64,000 nt of DNA from Gemmatimonadota bacterium (GTDB lineage Bacteria; 4572-55; J002). How positions within the stretch are numbered: the stretch's first letter is position 1; every line of letters starts with the position of its first letter. The notes beneath the pieces are model-generated. The model saw nothing but the letters and a program-made list of their open reading frames with translations. It did not search any database and was not told where the DNA came from. Positions 40,647 through 50,258 of this stretch are shown one piece after another. Made by a program: the position numbers and the translations under genes. The stretch lies in assembly GCA_003697105.1 (NCBI GenBank), contig RFFQ01000113.1, forward strand, positions 1-64,000, written 5' to 3'.

Positions 40647-41921
40647 ATGACAAAACCGGAAGTGATTATTATTGGCGGAGGATTAGCCGGCTTGTGCTGT
40701 GCCATGCGACTTTCGGAAAGTGAGGTGCCTTGCCTGTTGTTGGAAGCCTCTGACGCCGTCGGGGGGCGGGTGCGCACCGATGTGTTTGATGGTTTCCGGT
40801 TAGACCGGGGCTTTCAAGTATTCCTGACCGCTTACCCAGAAGCCCAACGGGTATTAACGTCTTCAGCCTTGCGGTTGCGCCCGTTTTATCCCGGGGCAAA
40901 CGTGTTTTATGAGGATAAATTCCACCGGGTTGCGGACCCACTCAAGCGCCCGTTGGATAGCTGGCGTACCGTATTTTCCGCGGTGGGGACTCTGGGGGAT
41001 AAAGTGCGAATCGGGGCGTTGCGACAACGATTGCAACAGCAATCCATCGAATCGATTTGGAATGCCAAAGAACGTACCATTTTGAATATCCTCAGCACGG
41101 AAGGGTTTTCGCCCACGATTATCGACCGGTTTTTCCGTCCCTTTTGGGGCGGAGTCTTTCTCGATCCGGCACTGCATACTTCCGGGCGAATGTTTGAATT
41201 TGTATTTAAAATGTTTGCGGAAGGGGATGTTGCTATTCCAGAACAGGGTATGGAAATGATTCCGCGTTACCTTGCCCAGCAACTGAAGCCGGATACCATC
41301 CGGGTTGGGGCATGGGTGCGGCATATTGAAGACCAAACAATCACCCTTGCCTCTGGAGAGCGGCTTTCTGCCCCCAATATTGTCGTGGCAACCGATGGCA
41401 CAACGGCATATCAATTGTTGGGGGGTACCGTTTGCCCGCCCCCGCAAGCATGGCGAGCTGTAACGACCCTCTATTTTTCTGCCAATGTATCGCCACTTTC
41501 TGAGCCGGTTCTTTGCCTCAATGGGGAAGGCAAAGGGCTAGTCAACCACCTCGCGGTACTGAGTGATGTCAGCCCCGCTTATGCCCCGTCGGGAGCGGCA
41601 CTAATTTCGGTGACCGTCTTGGGTAACCCCCCTATCCCTGATTCAGAATTGAAAGATCGGGTAAAAACAGAGTTAAAACGCTGGTTTGGGATCCGACCGG
41701 TGCGGCGTTGGCGACATCTTAAAACATACCGGATTTTTCAGGCACAACCCGAGCCACTGGTGACGCGAGAACCGCCCAAATTGCGGGATGGGTTGTATGT
41801 CTGTGGGGATTTTCGGCAAAATGCCTCGATCAACGGGGCGATGGAATCCGGGCGAATTGCCGCGGAAGCCGTATTAAAGGATATCCGGCGAGAAATGGTA
41901 ATGGTGGAGGCGGCTCCATGA
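40647..41921 (+). CDS. FAD-dependent amine oxidase / protoporphyrinogen-oxidase-like oxidoreductase
   Basis: VIIIGGGLAGLCCAMRLSESEVPCLLLEASDAVGGRVRTD; C-terminal YVCGDFRQNASINGAMESGRIAAE. Confidence 0.9.
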   Translation: MTKPEVIIIGGGLAGLCCAMRLSESEVPCLLLEASDAVGGRVRTDVFDGFRLDRGFQVFLTAYPEAQRVLTSSALRLRPFYPGANVFYEDKFHRVADPLKRPLDSWRTVFSAVGTLGDKVRIGALRQRLQQQSIESIWNAKERTILNILSTEGFSPTIIDRFFRPFWGGVFLDPALHTSGRMFEFVFKMFAEGDVAIPEQGMEMIPRYLAQQLKPDTIRVGAWVRHIEDQTITLASGERLSAPNIVVATDGTTAYQLLGGTVCPPPQAWRAVTTLYFSANVSPLSEPVLCLNGEGKGLVNHLAVLSDVSPAYAPSGAALISVTVLGNPPIPDSELKDRVKTELKRWFGIRPVRRWRHLKTYRIFQAQPEPLVTREPPKLRDGLYVCGDFRQNASINGAMESGRIAAEAVLKDIRREMVMVEAAP

Positions 41922-42874
41922 AAATCAGTGGCTTTTCAATGGTCAAAAATGCGACAAAGCTTTACTATCCGGTTGCCGCCTCCATCCAATCGATTTTACC
42001 CCTTGTGGATGAGTTTGTGATTGCGCTTGGCGATTGTGATCCCGATGACCACACCCGGGCGGAAATCGAATCCATCGGCTCGGACAAAATTAAAATCATT
42101 GATACCGTTTGGGATTTGGAGAAATACCCCCGCGGGATGGAAAATGCGCATCAGACCGACATCGCTAAAAATGCCTGTTCCGGGGATTGGCTGTTTTATT
42201 TGCAAGCGGATGAGGTCGTACACGAGCAGGATTTACCCGTTATTCAGCGTGCTTGCGAAACATTACTGGATGACCCTCGCATTGAAGGGTTACTCTTTAA
42301 GTATCGTCATTTTTGGGGTGATTATAACCATTACCATATTTCGCACGGCTGGTATCCCTATGAAATTCGGATTGTGCGCAATGACCCGGATATCCACTCG
42401 TGGGAATCTGCCCAATCGTTCCGGCGCATTCCCAACTTTGATGGTATTCATTATCGCCAGCAAGAAGGGACGTTCAAGCTCAATGTGGCACGGATTGATG
42501 CCTATATCTATCATTATGGCTGGGTGCGCCCACCCCAGTACATGCAAAACAAGCGTAAAGCGCTGGATACCATCCACAAAGGCAAAGCCAAAGTTGATCA
42601 GTTATACCAGAACCAGCAAGCGGCGTTCGATTATGGCCCCTTGGGGGTATTGGCGACCTTTGATGGCACCCATCCACAGGTGATGGCACCGTGGTTAGCG
42701 CGTTTTGATTGGGCTGACCAGCTCAATTATAGCAAAAAACGGAATCCCCAACAGCCAAAACATAAACATGAAACGCTAAAGTACCGCCTGTTGACTTTTC
42801 TTGAACACCGTCTGCTGGGGGGACGGCAGATTGGTGGCTTCAAAAATTATAACTGTATTTTGACCCTCGATTAA
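41918..42874 (+). CDS. Glycosyltransferase family 2-like protein
   Basis: MKISGFSMVKNATKLYYPVAASIQSILPLVDEFVIALGDCDPDDHTRA...GDWLFYLQADEVVHEQD. ATGA overlap with the preceding gene. Confidence 0.8.
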   Translation: MKISGFSMVKNATKLYYPVAASIQSILPLVDEFVIALGDCDPDDHTRAEIESIGSDKIKIIDTVWDLEKYPRGMENAHQTDIAKNACSGDWLFYLQADEVVHEQDLPVIQRACETLLDDPRIEGLLFKYRHFWGDYNHYHISHGWYPYEIRIVRNDPDIHSWESAQSFRRIPNFDGIHYRQQEGTFKLNVARIDAYIYHYGWVRPPQYMQNKRKALDTIHKGKAKVDQLYQNQQAAFDYGPLGVLATFDGTHPQVMAPWLARFDWADQLNYSKKRNPQQPKHKHETLKYRLLTFLEHRLLGGRQIGGFKNYNCILTLD

Positions 42875-42910
42875 CGCCCGTTGGGCTATTTACCCTCGCC
42901 AAATTCAATC

Positions 42911-42939
42911 TTGACTTTTTTGTACAGATTCTCTATACT
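42911..42939 (+). promoter_or_regulatory. Putative sigma70-like promoter
   Basis: TTGACT (42911-42916) - 17 nt - TATACT (42934-42939). Confidence 0.65.
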
Positions 42940-42977
42940 ACATCGCAAATTAGGGTTTGCATTGTAAAATTGACCGG

Positions 42978-44141
42978 ATGAAAGGGCACATTTTAGCCAT
43001 GTCGATGTTAAAAGTTTTAGGACAGACGGCGTTGTATAACAGCTATTATCATCTGAAATTCCCGAAGATTATGCCGGCGAATTTCACGATCAGCATTCTC
43101 TACACCTGTAATTCGCGGTGCAAAACGTGCAATGTCTGGAAAAAGCGCGTGGATAATCTGACGGTGGAAGAGTACGACAAAATTTTTCATTCGGTAGGTC
43201 ATGATCCCTATTGGATTACGATCAGTGGGGGCGAACCGTTTTTACGAGCGGATATTGATGAGATTGCCAAAGTGGTGTACCAGCGCTCCTCGCCGGGGAT
43301 TTTGAATATCCCGACCAATGGCTTATTGACCCGCCGCATCCCGGAAAAAGTGGAAGCGATTGCGCGGAGTTGCCCCAAACAGGAATTGGTGATCAATCTC
43401 TCTTTGGATGGTGTGGGCGAGGAACATGATGAAATCCGAGGGGTAAAGGGCAATTTCAAGCGCTCCTTGGAAACGTGGGCAGAACTTAAAAAACTTCAAA
43501 AAGGGCTGAAAAACCTAACGTTAGGCGTGCATACGGTGATCTCGGTTTACAATGTCAAACGCATTGCCGAGATCGAAGATTATTTGGTAGAACATTTGGA
43601 ACCGAATAATTTTATCAGTGAAATTGCGGAGGAGCGGATCGAACTGGCGACGATTGGGACGGGTATCACCCCGCTGGCAGAAGATTATGAGCAGGCAGTC
43701 AGTCATTTGCAACAGAAAATCCGCCAATCCGAATTTAAGGGGGTGGCTCGTATTTCGCAGGCATTCCGGTACCGGTATTACAATTTTGTGAAGCAGTATA
43801 TGTACGATAAGCGGCAGATTATCCCCTGTAAAGCGGGGGTGGCATCTACCCACATTGCACCGGATGGCAATGTGTGGGGATGTTGTATTCGTGCCGAAAG
43901 TTTGGGAAATTTGCGCGACCATGATTATAACTTTCCGAAAATCTGGTTTAACCAAAAGGCAGATGCCTTCCGCCGAAGTGTAAAGAATAAGGAATGCCAT
44001 TGCCCGCTGGCGAATGCGAGCTATACCAATATGTTAGCACATTATCCAACGCTGGCGGCGGTCGGCACGGATTTGCTATTGAATCGCTATCCCAAACCCT
44101 ACACCCAAACGAAACCTAATGGAGATCATGAGCCATCCTGA
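42978..44141 (+). CDS. Radical SAM protein with SPASM-like C-terminus
   Basis: YTCNSRCKTCNVWKK (CxxxCxxC); C-terminal CKAGVASTHIAPDGNVWGCCIRAESLGNL and CHC motif. Start could also be 42957 (TTG) or 42999. Confidence 0.85.
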   Translation: MKGHILAMSMLKVLGQTALYNSYYHLKFPKIMPANFTISILYTCNSRCKTCNVWKKRVDNLTVEEYDKIFHSVGHDPYWITISGGEPFLRADIDEIAKVVYQRSSPGILNIPTNGLLTRRIPEKVEAIARSCPKQELVINLSLDGVGEEHDEIRGVKGNFKRSLETWAELKKLQKGLKNLTLGVHTVISVYNVKRIAEIEDYLVEHLEPNNFISEIAEERIELATIGTGITPLAEDYEQAVSHLQQKIRQSEFKGVARISQAFRYRYYNFVKQYMYDKRQIIPCKAGVASTHIAPDGNVWGCCIRAESLGNLRDHDYNFPKIWFNQKADAFRRSVKNKECHCPLANASYTNMLAHYPTLAAVGTDLLLNRYPKPYTQTKPNGDHEPS

Positions 44142-45309
44142 AGCCAAACGGGTGTATCTGGACTATCCGGCAACCACACCCGTCGATCCACGAGTGGTGG
44201 ATGCCATGTTACCCTTTTTTACCGAGTGTTACGGAAATGCCGCCAGCACGAGCCACGATTGGGGCTGGGAGGCAGAACGCGCGGTAGAAGATGCCCGTTC
44301 CATTGTGGCAGAGGCACTCCACGCCCGTGAATCCGAGATCATCTTTACGAGCGGGGCAACTGAATCCAACAATTTGGCATTAAAAGGTGTGGCACAAAGG
44401 GCTACGGAGCGGCGTCATCTGGTCACTGTGACAACGGAACACTCCTCCGTGCTGGAAGTGATGCGCCAACTAGAGCGGGATGGGTTTGAAGTGACCTATC
44501 TACCGGTGCAACCGGATGGTTTGCTCGATCTGGAGCGGGTGCGAGAAACGATCTCCCACCGCACGCTGTTGATCTCGGTTATGCTGGTTAATAATGAGAT
44601 TGGGGTCATCCAACCGGTAGCGGACATCGCCCAGATGGCACATGAGCACGGCATTTTGGTTCATACGGATGCCACGCAAGCCGTCGGTAAAATTCCGGTG
44701 GATGTAAGGGCACTGAAGGTTGACCTGCTCTCCTTTTCAGCCCATAAATTTTATGGACCCAAAGGTACCGGTGGGTTGTATCTGCAGCAGACCTCCCCTA
44801 AAATCAGGCTCAAACCCCTTTTTCAGGGTGGCGGGCAGGAATATGGCTTGCGGTCGGGGACGTTGAATGTGCCCGGTATTGTGGGGCTAGGGAAGGCACT
44901 GGAACTTTGCCTTGCGGAAATGGCGGCGGAACAAAAACGCTTGCAGGAGTTACGTCACTATCTGGAAGAAAATATATTAAAACGGATTCCTGATGCTTGG
45001 GTCAATGGGCATCCTCACCAACGTGTCCCGTATATTGTGAGTTTGACCATCCCCGGTGTGGCAGGAGAAGCGCTATTGCTTTCACTCAAACAGGTGGCGG
45101 TTTCTGCCGGTTCTGCCTGTGCCTCGGGAGGTGTAGAACCCTCGCATGTTCTCCGGGCACTCGGTGTGGGCGATTCGGCGGCTCGATCTTCGCTCCGGTT
45201 GGGTTTGGGGCGGTTTACCACCCGTGAGGATATTGACTTTGCCCTAGATTATCTGACCGAAACGGTTCAATTTTTAAGCAAATCAACAACCACATTATCA
45301 ACAGGTTAA
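44119..45309 (+). CDS. Cysteine desulfurase
   Basis: VYLDYPATTPVDPRV...IIFTSGATESNNLALKG...SFSAHKFYGPKGTGGLY...SAGSACASG. True start may be ATG 44128. Confidence 0.93.
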   Translation: MEIMSHPEAKRVYLDYPATTPVDPRVVDAMLPFFTECYGNAASTSHDWGWEAERAVEDARSIVAEALHARESEIIFTSGATESNNLALKGVAQRATERRHLVTVTTEHSSVLEVMRQLERDGFEVTYLPVQPDGLLDLERVRETISHRTLLISVMLVNNEIGVIQPVADIAQMAHEHGILVHTDATQAVGKIPVDVRALKVDLLSFSAHKFYGPKGTGGLYLQQTSPKIRLKPLFQGGGQEYGLRSGTLNVPGIVGLGKALELCLAEMAAEQKRLQELRHYLEENILKRIPDAWVNGHPHQRVPYIVSLTIPGVAGEALLLSLKQVAVSAGSACASGGVEPSHVLRALGVGDSAARSSLRLGLGRFTTREDIDFALDYLTETVQFLSKSTTTLSTG

Positions 45310-45330
45310 GTTAAAAGGAGTGACATATTT

Positions 45331-45693
45331 ATGGCAGGACTTACGCAAGAAAAACCGGCTTTGCAGTGCCCGGTAACCTTGACCCCCCAAGCAATTCAGC
45401 AGATCAAAAAAATCATTGCCGAAGAGAATGATCCCAATCAGGTCCTCCGCATGGGTGTTAAAGGGGGTGGCTGTTCGGGATTGTCTTATGTCTTACAACT
45501 GGATGATTATCACCCGGAATACGATCAGCGGTTTGAGGTGGATGGTATCCCCATTGTGATCGATTCCAAGAGTATATTATACATCGCCGGAATGACGTTA
45601 GATTATAGTACGGAGATGCTGGGCGGTGGCTTCCGGTTTGATAATCCCAATGCGACCAAGAGTTGCGGTTGCGGGACCTCATTTGCGGTGTGA
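45331..45693 (+). CDS. HesB/IscA/ErpA-type iron-sulfur cluster assembly protein
   Basis: LRMGVKGGGCSGLSYVLQLD...PNATKSCGCGTSFAV with conserved C...CGC cysteines. Confidence 0.93.
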   Translation: MAGLTQEKPALQCPVTLTPQAIQQIKKIIAEENDPNQVLRMGVKGGGCSGLSYVLQLDDYHPEYDQRFEVDGIPIVIDSKSILYIAGMTLDYSTEMLGGGFRFDNPNATKSCGCGTSFAV

Positions 45694-45727
45694 TTTCATA
45701 CAGAGTTTCAATAACATTTGGTGTAAG

Positions 45728-45758
45728 CCCTTGGGGTTTTGGATGCCCCAAGGGTTTT
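45728..45758 (+). terminator. Intrinsic terminator
   Basis: CCCTTGGGG-TTTTGGATG-CCCCAAGGG-TTTT. Confidence 0.8.
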
Positions 45759-45763
45759 GGTGT

Positions 45764-46801
45764 TTAAACCGCTTGTTCCACCCGTAATTGCCCGCAGGCG
45801 GCGGCAATATCCCGTCCACGGTTTTCTCGCACGGTCACGGCATACGTTCGGGGGAGCAGGTACTCCCGAAAGCGGGTGACCCCATCCTCTTGGGGACGTT
45901 CAAAGCCGCTGTTGCGGTGGGGGTTAAAGGGAATCAAATTGATTTTGCAGGGTACCCCGTGGACAATTTTAACCAGCCGTTTGGCATCTTCTATCGTGTC
46001 GTTTTGCCCGGCAAGCAGGACGTATTCAAAAGTGACCCGTCGTCCGGTCTGTTGGGTGTAATATTTGGCGGCCGCGATGAGTTTCTCGATAGGGTATTTG
46101 CGGTTGACCGGTATCACGGCAGAGCGGGCTTCATTAGAAGAGCTATTCAACGAAATAGCTAAACCGACTTTCAAGCCCTCATCTGCCAATTGGTAGATGC
46201 GCGGGACAAGCCCGACGGTGGAAACCGTAATCCGTTTTTGCCCGATTTGTAAGCCGTAATCATGGCTCATCAGCTTTAACGTGGGGATCAGGTTATCATA
46301 ATTTGCTAACGGTTCGCCCATGCCCATCATGACGACGTTGATCCGTTCCCGTTTGTCCAACATTGCCTGATCGCGCAGGATATAAAGTGCCTGATCGATG
46401 ATTTCCCCGACGGAAAGATTCCGCTGGTAACCCATTTTTGCCGTGGCGCAAAAAGTACACCCCATACCACAACCCACTTGGGATGAGATGCAAAGCGTCG
46501 TGCGCCGTTCCCCCGGCATAAACACCGCTTCAATTTGTTCACCATCAGCCAATTCAAACAGATATTTTCGAGTCCCATCTTGGGAATCCTGCCGGAGAAG
46601 TTGTTTTAACTCGCTGACCGTCGCCACTTCCGCTAGTTTTTCCCGGAAGGAGTGGGAAATATCGGTCATTTCTTTGAAATCAGAGACACCTTTACCGTAA
46701 ATCCACCTCATCAGTTGCTTGGCGCGGTACGGTTTTTCTCCCAGTTGGGTTACAAATTCGGTCATTTGATTCAAGGAGAGTCCTTTCAGATTTTTTTTCA
46801 T
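45764..46801 (-). CDS. rlmN: 23S rRNA/tRNA adenine-2 methyltransferase RlmN
   Basis: CISSQVGCGMGCTFCATAKMGYQRNLSVGEIIDQ; NVVMMGMGEPLANYDN. Confidence 0.95.
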   Translation of the reverse strand: MKKNLKGLSLNQMTEFVTQLGEKPYRAKQLMRWIYGKGVSDFKEMTDISHSFREKLAEVATVSELKQLLRQDSQDGTRKYLFELADGEQIEAVFMPGERRTTLCISSQVGCGMGCTFCATAKMGYQRNLSVGEIIDQALYILRDQAMLDKRERINVVMMGMGEPLANYDNLIPTLKLMSHDYGLQIGQKRITVSTVGLVPRIYQLADEGLKVGLAISLNSSSNEARSAVIPVNRKYPIEKLIAAAKYYTQQTGRRVTFEYVLLAGQNDTIEDAKRLVKIVHGVPCKINLIPFNPHRNSGFERPQEDGVTRFREYLLPRTYAVTVRENRGRDIAAACGQLRVEQAV

Positions 46802-46805
46802 GCTG

Positions 46806-48395
46806 TCATCCTTTTTGTGATGTCATGGTGGTAATGGTGGTAAATGTGCCGGTCAATATGGCTTGGGTACTTGGGGCAAATTGCAGACTGGGATGAACGG
46901 TACAGGGGATGGCGCGAAACCGTTCCTGCCACTGTGGATCCGGATGTTTGCGAATTTGGGCGCAAAATTGCTCGATTTCTGGATTATTCGCCCGGCGAAT
47001 CTCCACGCCATCAAAATCGAATATCGTTTTAATCTTCAACCAGTTTACCTCTGCCCGGGTGCCGTTGATCACAAGGGTTTTTTCTTGTTGTTCATCCAAC
47101 ACGGCGATGATGGTGTGAATACCGTGTAGGAGCGGTTCGATCTGCTTGCACCGGTTGCAGTAATAAATGTCTCCCGTAAACCAGCGGTTCAGCGGGACCT
47201 TTTCGTGAGTGACCCGGGTGAAGCAATCGCGGCACATCAGTGTATTGGGGGTGCGGCAAAGGGGTTTGCACTGCCGGACTAAGGCACAGGCGGCCGCAGA
47301 TTTCACTTTAGGGTCGGAATCCCGCAAGCGCCGGTAAAGGCGTTCAAAGGCGTGCGGCACAGGTTGTTTTGCCAGTTGTTTGCAGGCACTTACCCGGTGG
47401 GAGGGTTCTTTACTGTTGAGCTGGCGGATCAGACGTTGCTGTTGGTGTTGCACCTCGCTTTTTACCGGTGAAATGGGGAACACCCGTTGTTGATTTTCCG
47501 CTTCCTGTTCGCGCCAGGCGTAATATTCCACGTGCCCAAATTTTTGTTGGAGTTGTTCCACTTGGGATGGTGCCAACTTGCACTGATCATCTACAAAGCA
47601 GACCATTTGGGGATAACGCTGGGTGCGAATCCGGTCGGTATCGGATTGAAGCTGGTTGATGAAGGCGTCGATCTGATTTCCGCGGGCACGCAGAATTTCA
47701 ACCCGTTCGATCTCGCCTAGGCTTGATTGAAGTAATCCATTGATTCTAAACTGGTTGTCGGTTTGAGCGGTTCGTTTTTTCCAGCGTTGGTCTAGCACCC
47801 AGACGATCTCACCGGCGGCTTTGATCACCGTCCGGCTTTGCCGGCACGAGCGGCAGGCGATGAATTGAAAGGTGGTTTTGTGGCCGCTTAACGTCTGCTT
47901 GCTCAAGCGCGTTAGGCAGTTTTGGCAGAGGTACTGTTCTGTATTATCACCAAATTCCTGTAGGGTGTACTGGCAAATGGATTGAACCAACCAGTTTGCT
48001 GTTGCCCAATGAGGATGATCCGGGTTTGTCACCAGTGGCGTTAAGGCGGTGAATGTTTCGCTACCTAGTTGGGTGATGGCGTATGCCGCCACGAGCCGGG
48101 TGATCCAATCGGAGTCATCCAAATCCGTAAGGTACTTGGTCACCGGCGAAAGTTTATTTAGGCTGTTTATTCGATCTTTAAGGCGCTTTAACCATCTGAT
48201 TTTAAAATGATTATCTTCACCGGCGTCGAAAAGTATGGGCAGTGTTTCAGAAAGCGGCGGGCGGTGATGCCAGCACTCTGGCTGGGGTCGTTTGCGTGTT
48301 CGTTTGGGGTCATTAATGATTTTGACCAGGTGGCTGGCATACTCTCGATCCGGAGTAAATTGCCATTCGCGAGCCAGAATATCGAGTTTATTCAT
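46806..48395 (-). CDS. Uncharacterised protein with HEAT-like segments and two Cys-pair zinc-ribbon-like regions
   Basis: 529 aa; CQNCLTRL...ACRSCRQ and CRTPNTLMCRDCFTRV...YYCNRCKQIEPLL; HEAT-like DWITRLVAAYAITQLGSE and DPKVKSAAACALVRQ. Confidence 0.75.
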   Translation of the reverse strand: MNKLDILAREWQFTPDREYASHLVKIINDPKRTRKRPQPECWHHRPPLSETLPILFDAGEDNHFKIRWLKRLKDRINSLNKLSPVTKYLTDLDDSDWITRLVAAYAITQLGSETFTALTPLVTNPDHPHWATANWLVQSICQYTLQEFGDNTEQYLCQNCLTRLSKQTLSGHKTTFQFIACRSCRQSRTVIKAAGEIVWVLDQRWKKRTAQTDNQFRINGLLQSSLGEIERVEILRARGNQIDAFINQLQSDTDRIRTQRYPQMVCFVDDQCKLAPSQVEQLQQKFGHVEYYAWREQEAENQQRVFPISPVKSEVQHQQQRLIRQLNSKEPSHRVSACKQLAKQPVPHAFERLYRRLRDSDPKVKSAAACALVRQCKPLCRTPNTLMCRDCFTRVTHEKVPLNRWFTGDIYYCNRCKQIEPLLHGIHTIIAVLDEQQEKTLVINGTRAEVNWLKIKTIFDFDGVEIRRANNPEIEQFCAQIRKHPDPQWQERFRAIPCTVHPSLQFAPSTQAILTGTFTTITTMTSQKG

Positions 48396-49806
48396 GGGAG
48401 TGACGCCTCATCCGGGCAATAAAAAAGCCGTCGGTGTGGTGATCTGCCGGGTTCAAGGTCACCATTGTCGCCCGGGGTGCAAGCCCGGGGATGTAAATGT
48501 GATGGCTTTCCAAAACGGGTGGCACGGGGTCCAGGGTAAAGGTAGGATGTTCACTCAGAAATTGATGTACTACCTGCTCATTTTCCGCCGGAAGCAAAGA
48601 GCACGTGGAATAAACCAGTACGCCGCCCGGCTTGACCGCCTGTGCATAGCGGGATAAAATCGCAAACTGCTTTTTTTCCAGTCGCGGAACGGTTTTGGGC
48701 TTTAGTTTGTATTTAATAAGCGGATTGCGCCGGCTGGTGCCGAGGCTGGAGCAGGGCGCATCCACCACCACCAGATCACACTTGTTCGCCAGATGTGCCA
48801 ATCTGGCGGGCAACGAGTCGCCCCTTTCCGGGCGGGTAATGTGAACGGTTTCTATGGATTGAAAACCCTGCCGTTGTGCCCGAAAACGGATTTCTTTTAG
48901 GCGGTTATATTCCGTGTCGCTGGCGATGATGTGCCCTTGATCATGCTGTAATGTCGCTAAATGGAGCGTCTTACCGCCGGCGCCAGCACAGGCATCTAAA
49001 ATGCGCCAGCGGGGTTGCGGGGAGGCGACGAAGCCGACCAACTGGCTGGCTTCATCTTGAATTTCGATTTCCCCGCGGGTAAGTACCGGCTTGCCCCCAA
49101 GTTGGACGCGCTCTTCACAAATGATCGCCGCTGGAGAGAGCTTCCCCGGATGTCCGGTGATTCCTGCCTCCCGGAGTTGCTCCAGTACCCGTTCTACAGA
49201 TGTTTTATGCCGGTTGACCCGCATACTAAGCGGGGCGCTTTGCCACAGGGCTTCTCCCACACGGATTGCCCACTGCCAAGAGTATGTTTCTGCCCATATT
49301 TCCAATATCCATGCCGGAACAGAGGTGTACGCGGCTATCACCTGCGGGTCTATCGTGCCGGCATTCAATTGAGCCGCGCTCTCTTGTTTCAGACGATGCC
49401 AACCGTCTCGAATCTGATGTTGCCACTGCGCGGCGCCGCTTGAATCGATCTCAAAAAATTCGACCAGTGTCGCTGTTATTTCGGCGGTGTAATCTTGGGC
49501 TAACAGATGTTCTTCAATTCCGATGCAGGTGGCGGCACACAGGACTAAAAGTTGATCCGGTAACACATTGTCTTTATTTATCTTACCGGGTTTTATTTCC
49601 GGTGAGATATGCGATACGCCGTAGCGGGCGGGCTGGTACATTCGCAGGGCATGGTACACCAGTTCCGAGATGATCTGTTTTTCCTTCTGGTGGAGTTGCC
49701 GGCGCTGTTGCAGGTAACTGGAGGTGACTTTTTCCGGGGCTTGGTGCGATTTCCAGAGCTGGTGAAAAAGGCGGGCACTATGTTTAAAAAGCGTTGGGAA
49801 GCGCAT
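48388..49806 (-). CDS. RsmB-like RNA (cytosine-5) methyltransferase
   Basis: ILDACAGAGGKTLHLA...VVDAPCSSLGTSRRNP...VYSTCSLLPAENE. Confidence 0.92.
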   Translation of the reverse strand: MRFPTLFKHSARLFHQLWKSHQAPEKVTSSYLQQRRQLHQKEKQIISELVYHALRMYQPARYGVSHISPEIKPGKINKDNVLPDQLLVLCAATCIGIEEHLLAQDYTAEITATLVEFFEIDSSGAAQWQHQIRDGWHRLKQESAAQLNAGTIDPQVIAAYTSVPAWILEIWAETYSWQWAIRVGEALWQSAPLSMRVNRHKTSVERVLEQLREAGITGHPGKLSPAAIICEERVQLGGKPVLTRGEIEIQDEASQLVGFVASPQPRWRILDACAGAGGKTLHLATLQHDQGHIIASDTEYNRLKEIRFRAQRQGFQSIETVHITRPERGDSLPARLAHLANKCDLVVVDAPCSSLGTSRRNPLIKYKLKPKTVPRLEKKQFAILSRYAQAVKPGGVLVYSTCSLLPAENEQVVHQFLSEHPTFTLDPVPPVLESHHIYIPGLAPRATMVTLNPADHHTDGFFIARMRRHSHE

Positions 49807-49811
49807 GGAAA

Positions 49812-50258
49812 CTAACGGCGAAGCATCTGAATATGTAAAATTCCGTCTTCATCGTAAGGCGGACTGACGGTTTCAAAACCAAAACCGGTATAAAAATTTT
49901 CCAAATAGGTTTGGGCTGAGATGCGCACGGGGGGTTGGTTGAATTTTTCATCAATTGTGTGCAAAACGTGTTGCATCATTGCCCGCCCCAAACCCTTGCC
50001 GCGATACGCGGGGGCAACAACAATGCGCCCCAGACCGATTTCGGGAAAGTACGTACCGGCGGGGAGTATCCGCAAGTATGCCGCCAGTTCCGTTCCGTCC
50101 CAGCCGGTAAAGTGCCATGCGGCTTGGTCCTGATTATCGGCATCCAAAAAAGGGCAATTTTGTTCCACCACAAATACTTCCTGCCGCAACCGCAAGACCG
50201 TGTACAATTCTTCCAGGGTTAATTCAGAGAAGGCAGACCATTGCCAGCGGATTTTCAC
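49812..50258 (-). CDS. ElaA-like GNAT acetyltransferase
   Basis: LYTVLRLRQEVFVVEQNCPFLDADNQDQAAWHF...GLGRIVVAPAYRGKGLGRAMM. Confidence 0.88.
   Translation of the reverse strand: MKIRWQWSAFSELTLEELYTVLRLRQEVFVVEQNCPFLDADNQDQAAWHFTGWDGTELAAYLRILPAGTYFPEIGLGRIVVAPAYRGKGLGRAMMQHVLHTIDEKFNQPPVRISAQTYLENFYTGFGFETVSPPYDEDGILHIQMLRR

Noticed and set aside
42021-42683. 220-aa plus-strand ORF overlapping the glycosyltransferase
   Set aside because: Different frame of the well-supported GT2 gene with low-complexity, biased composition; shadow ORF.
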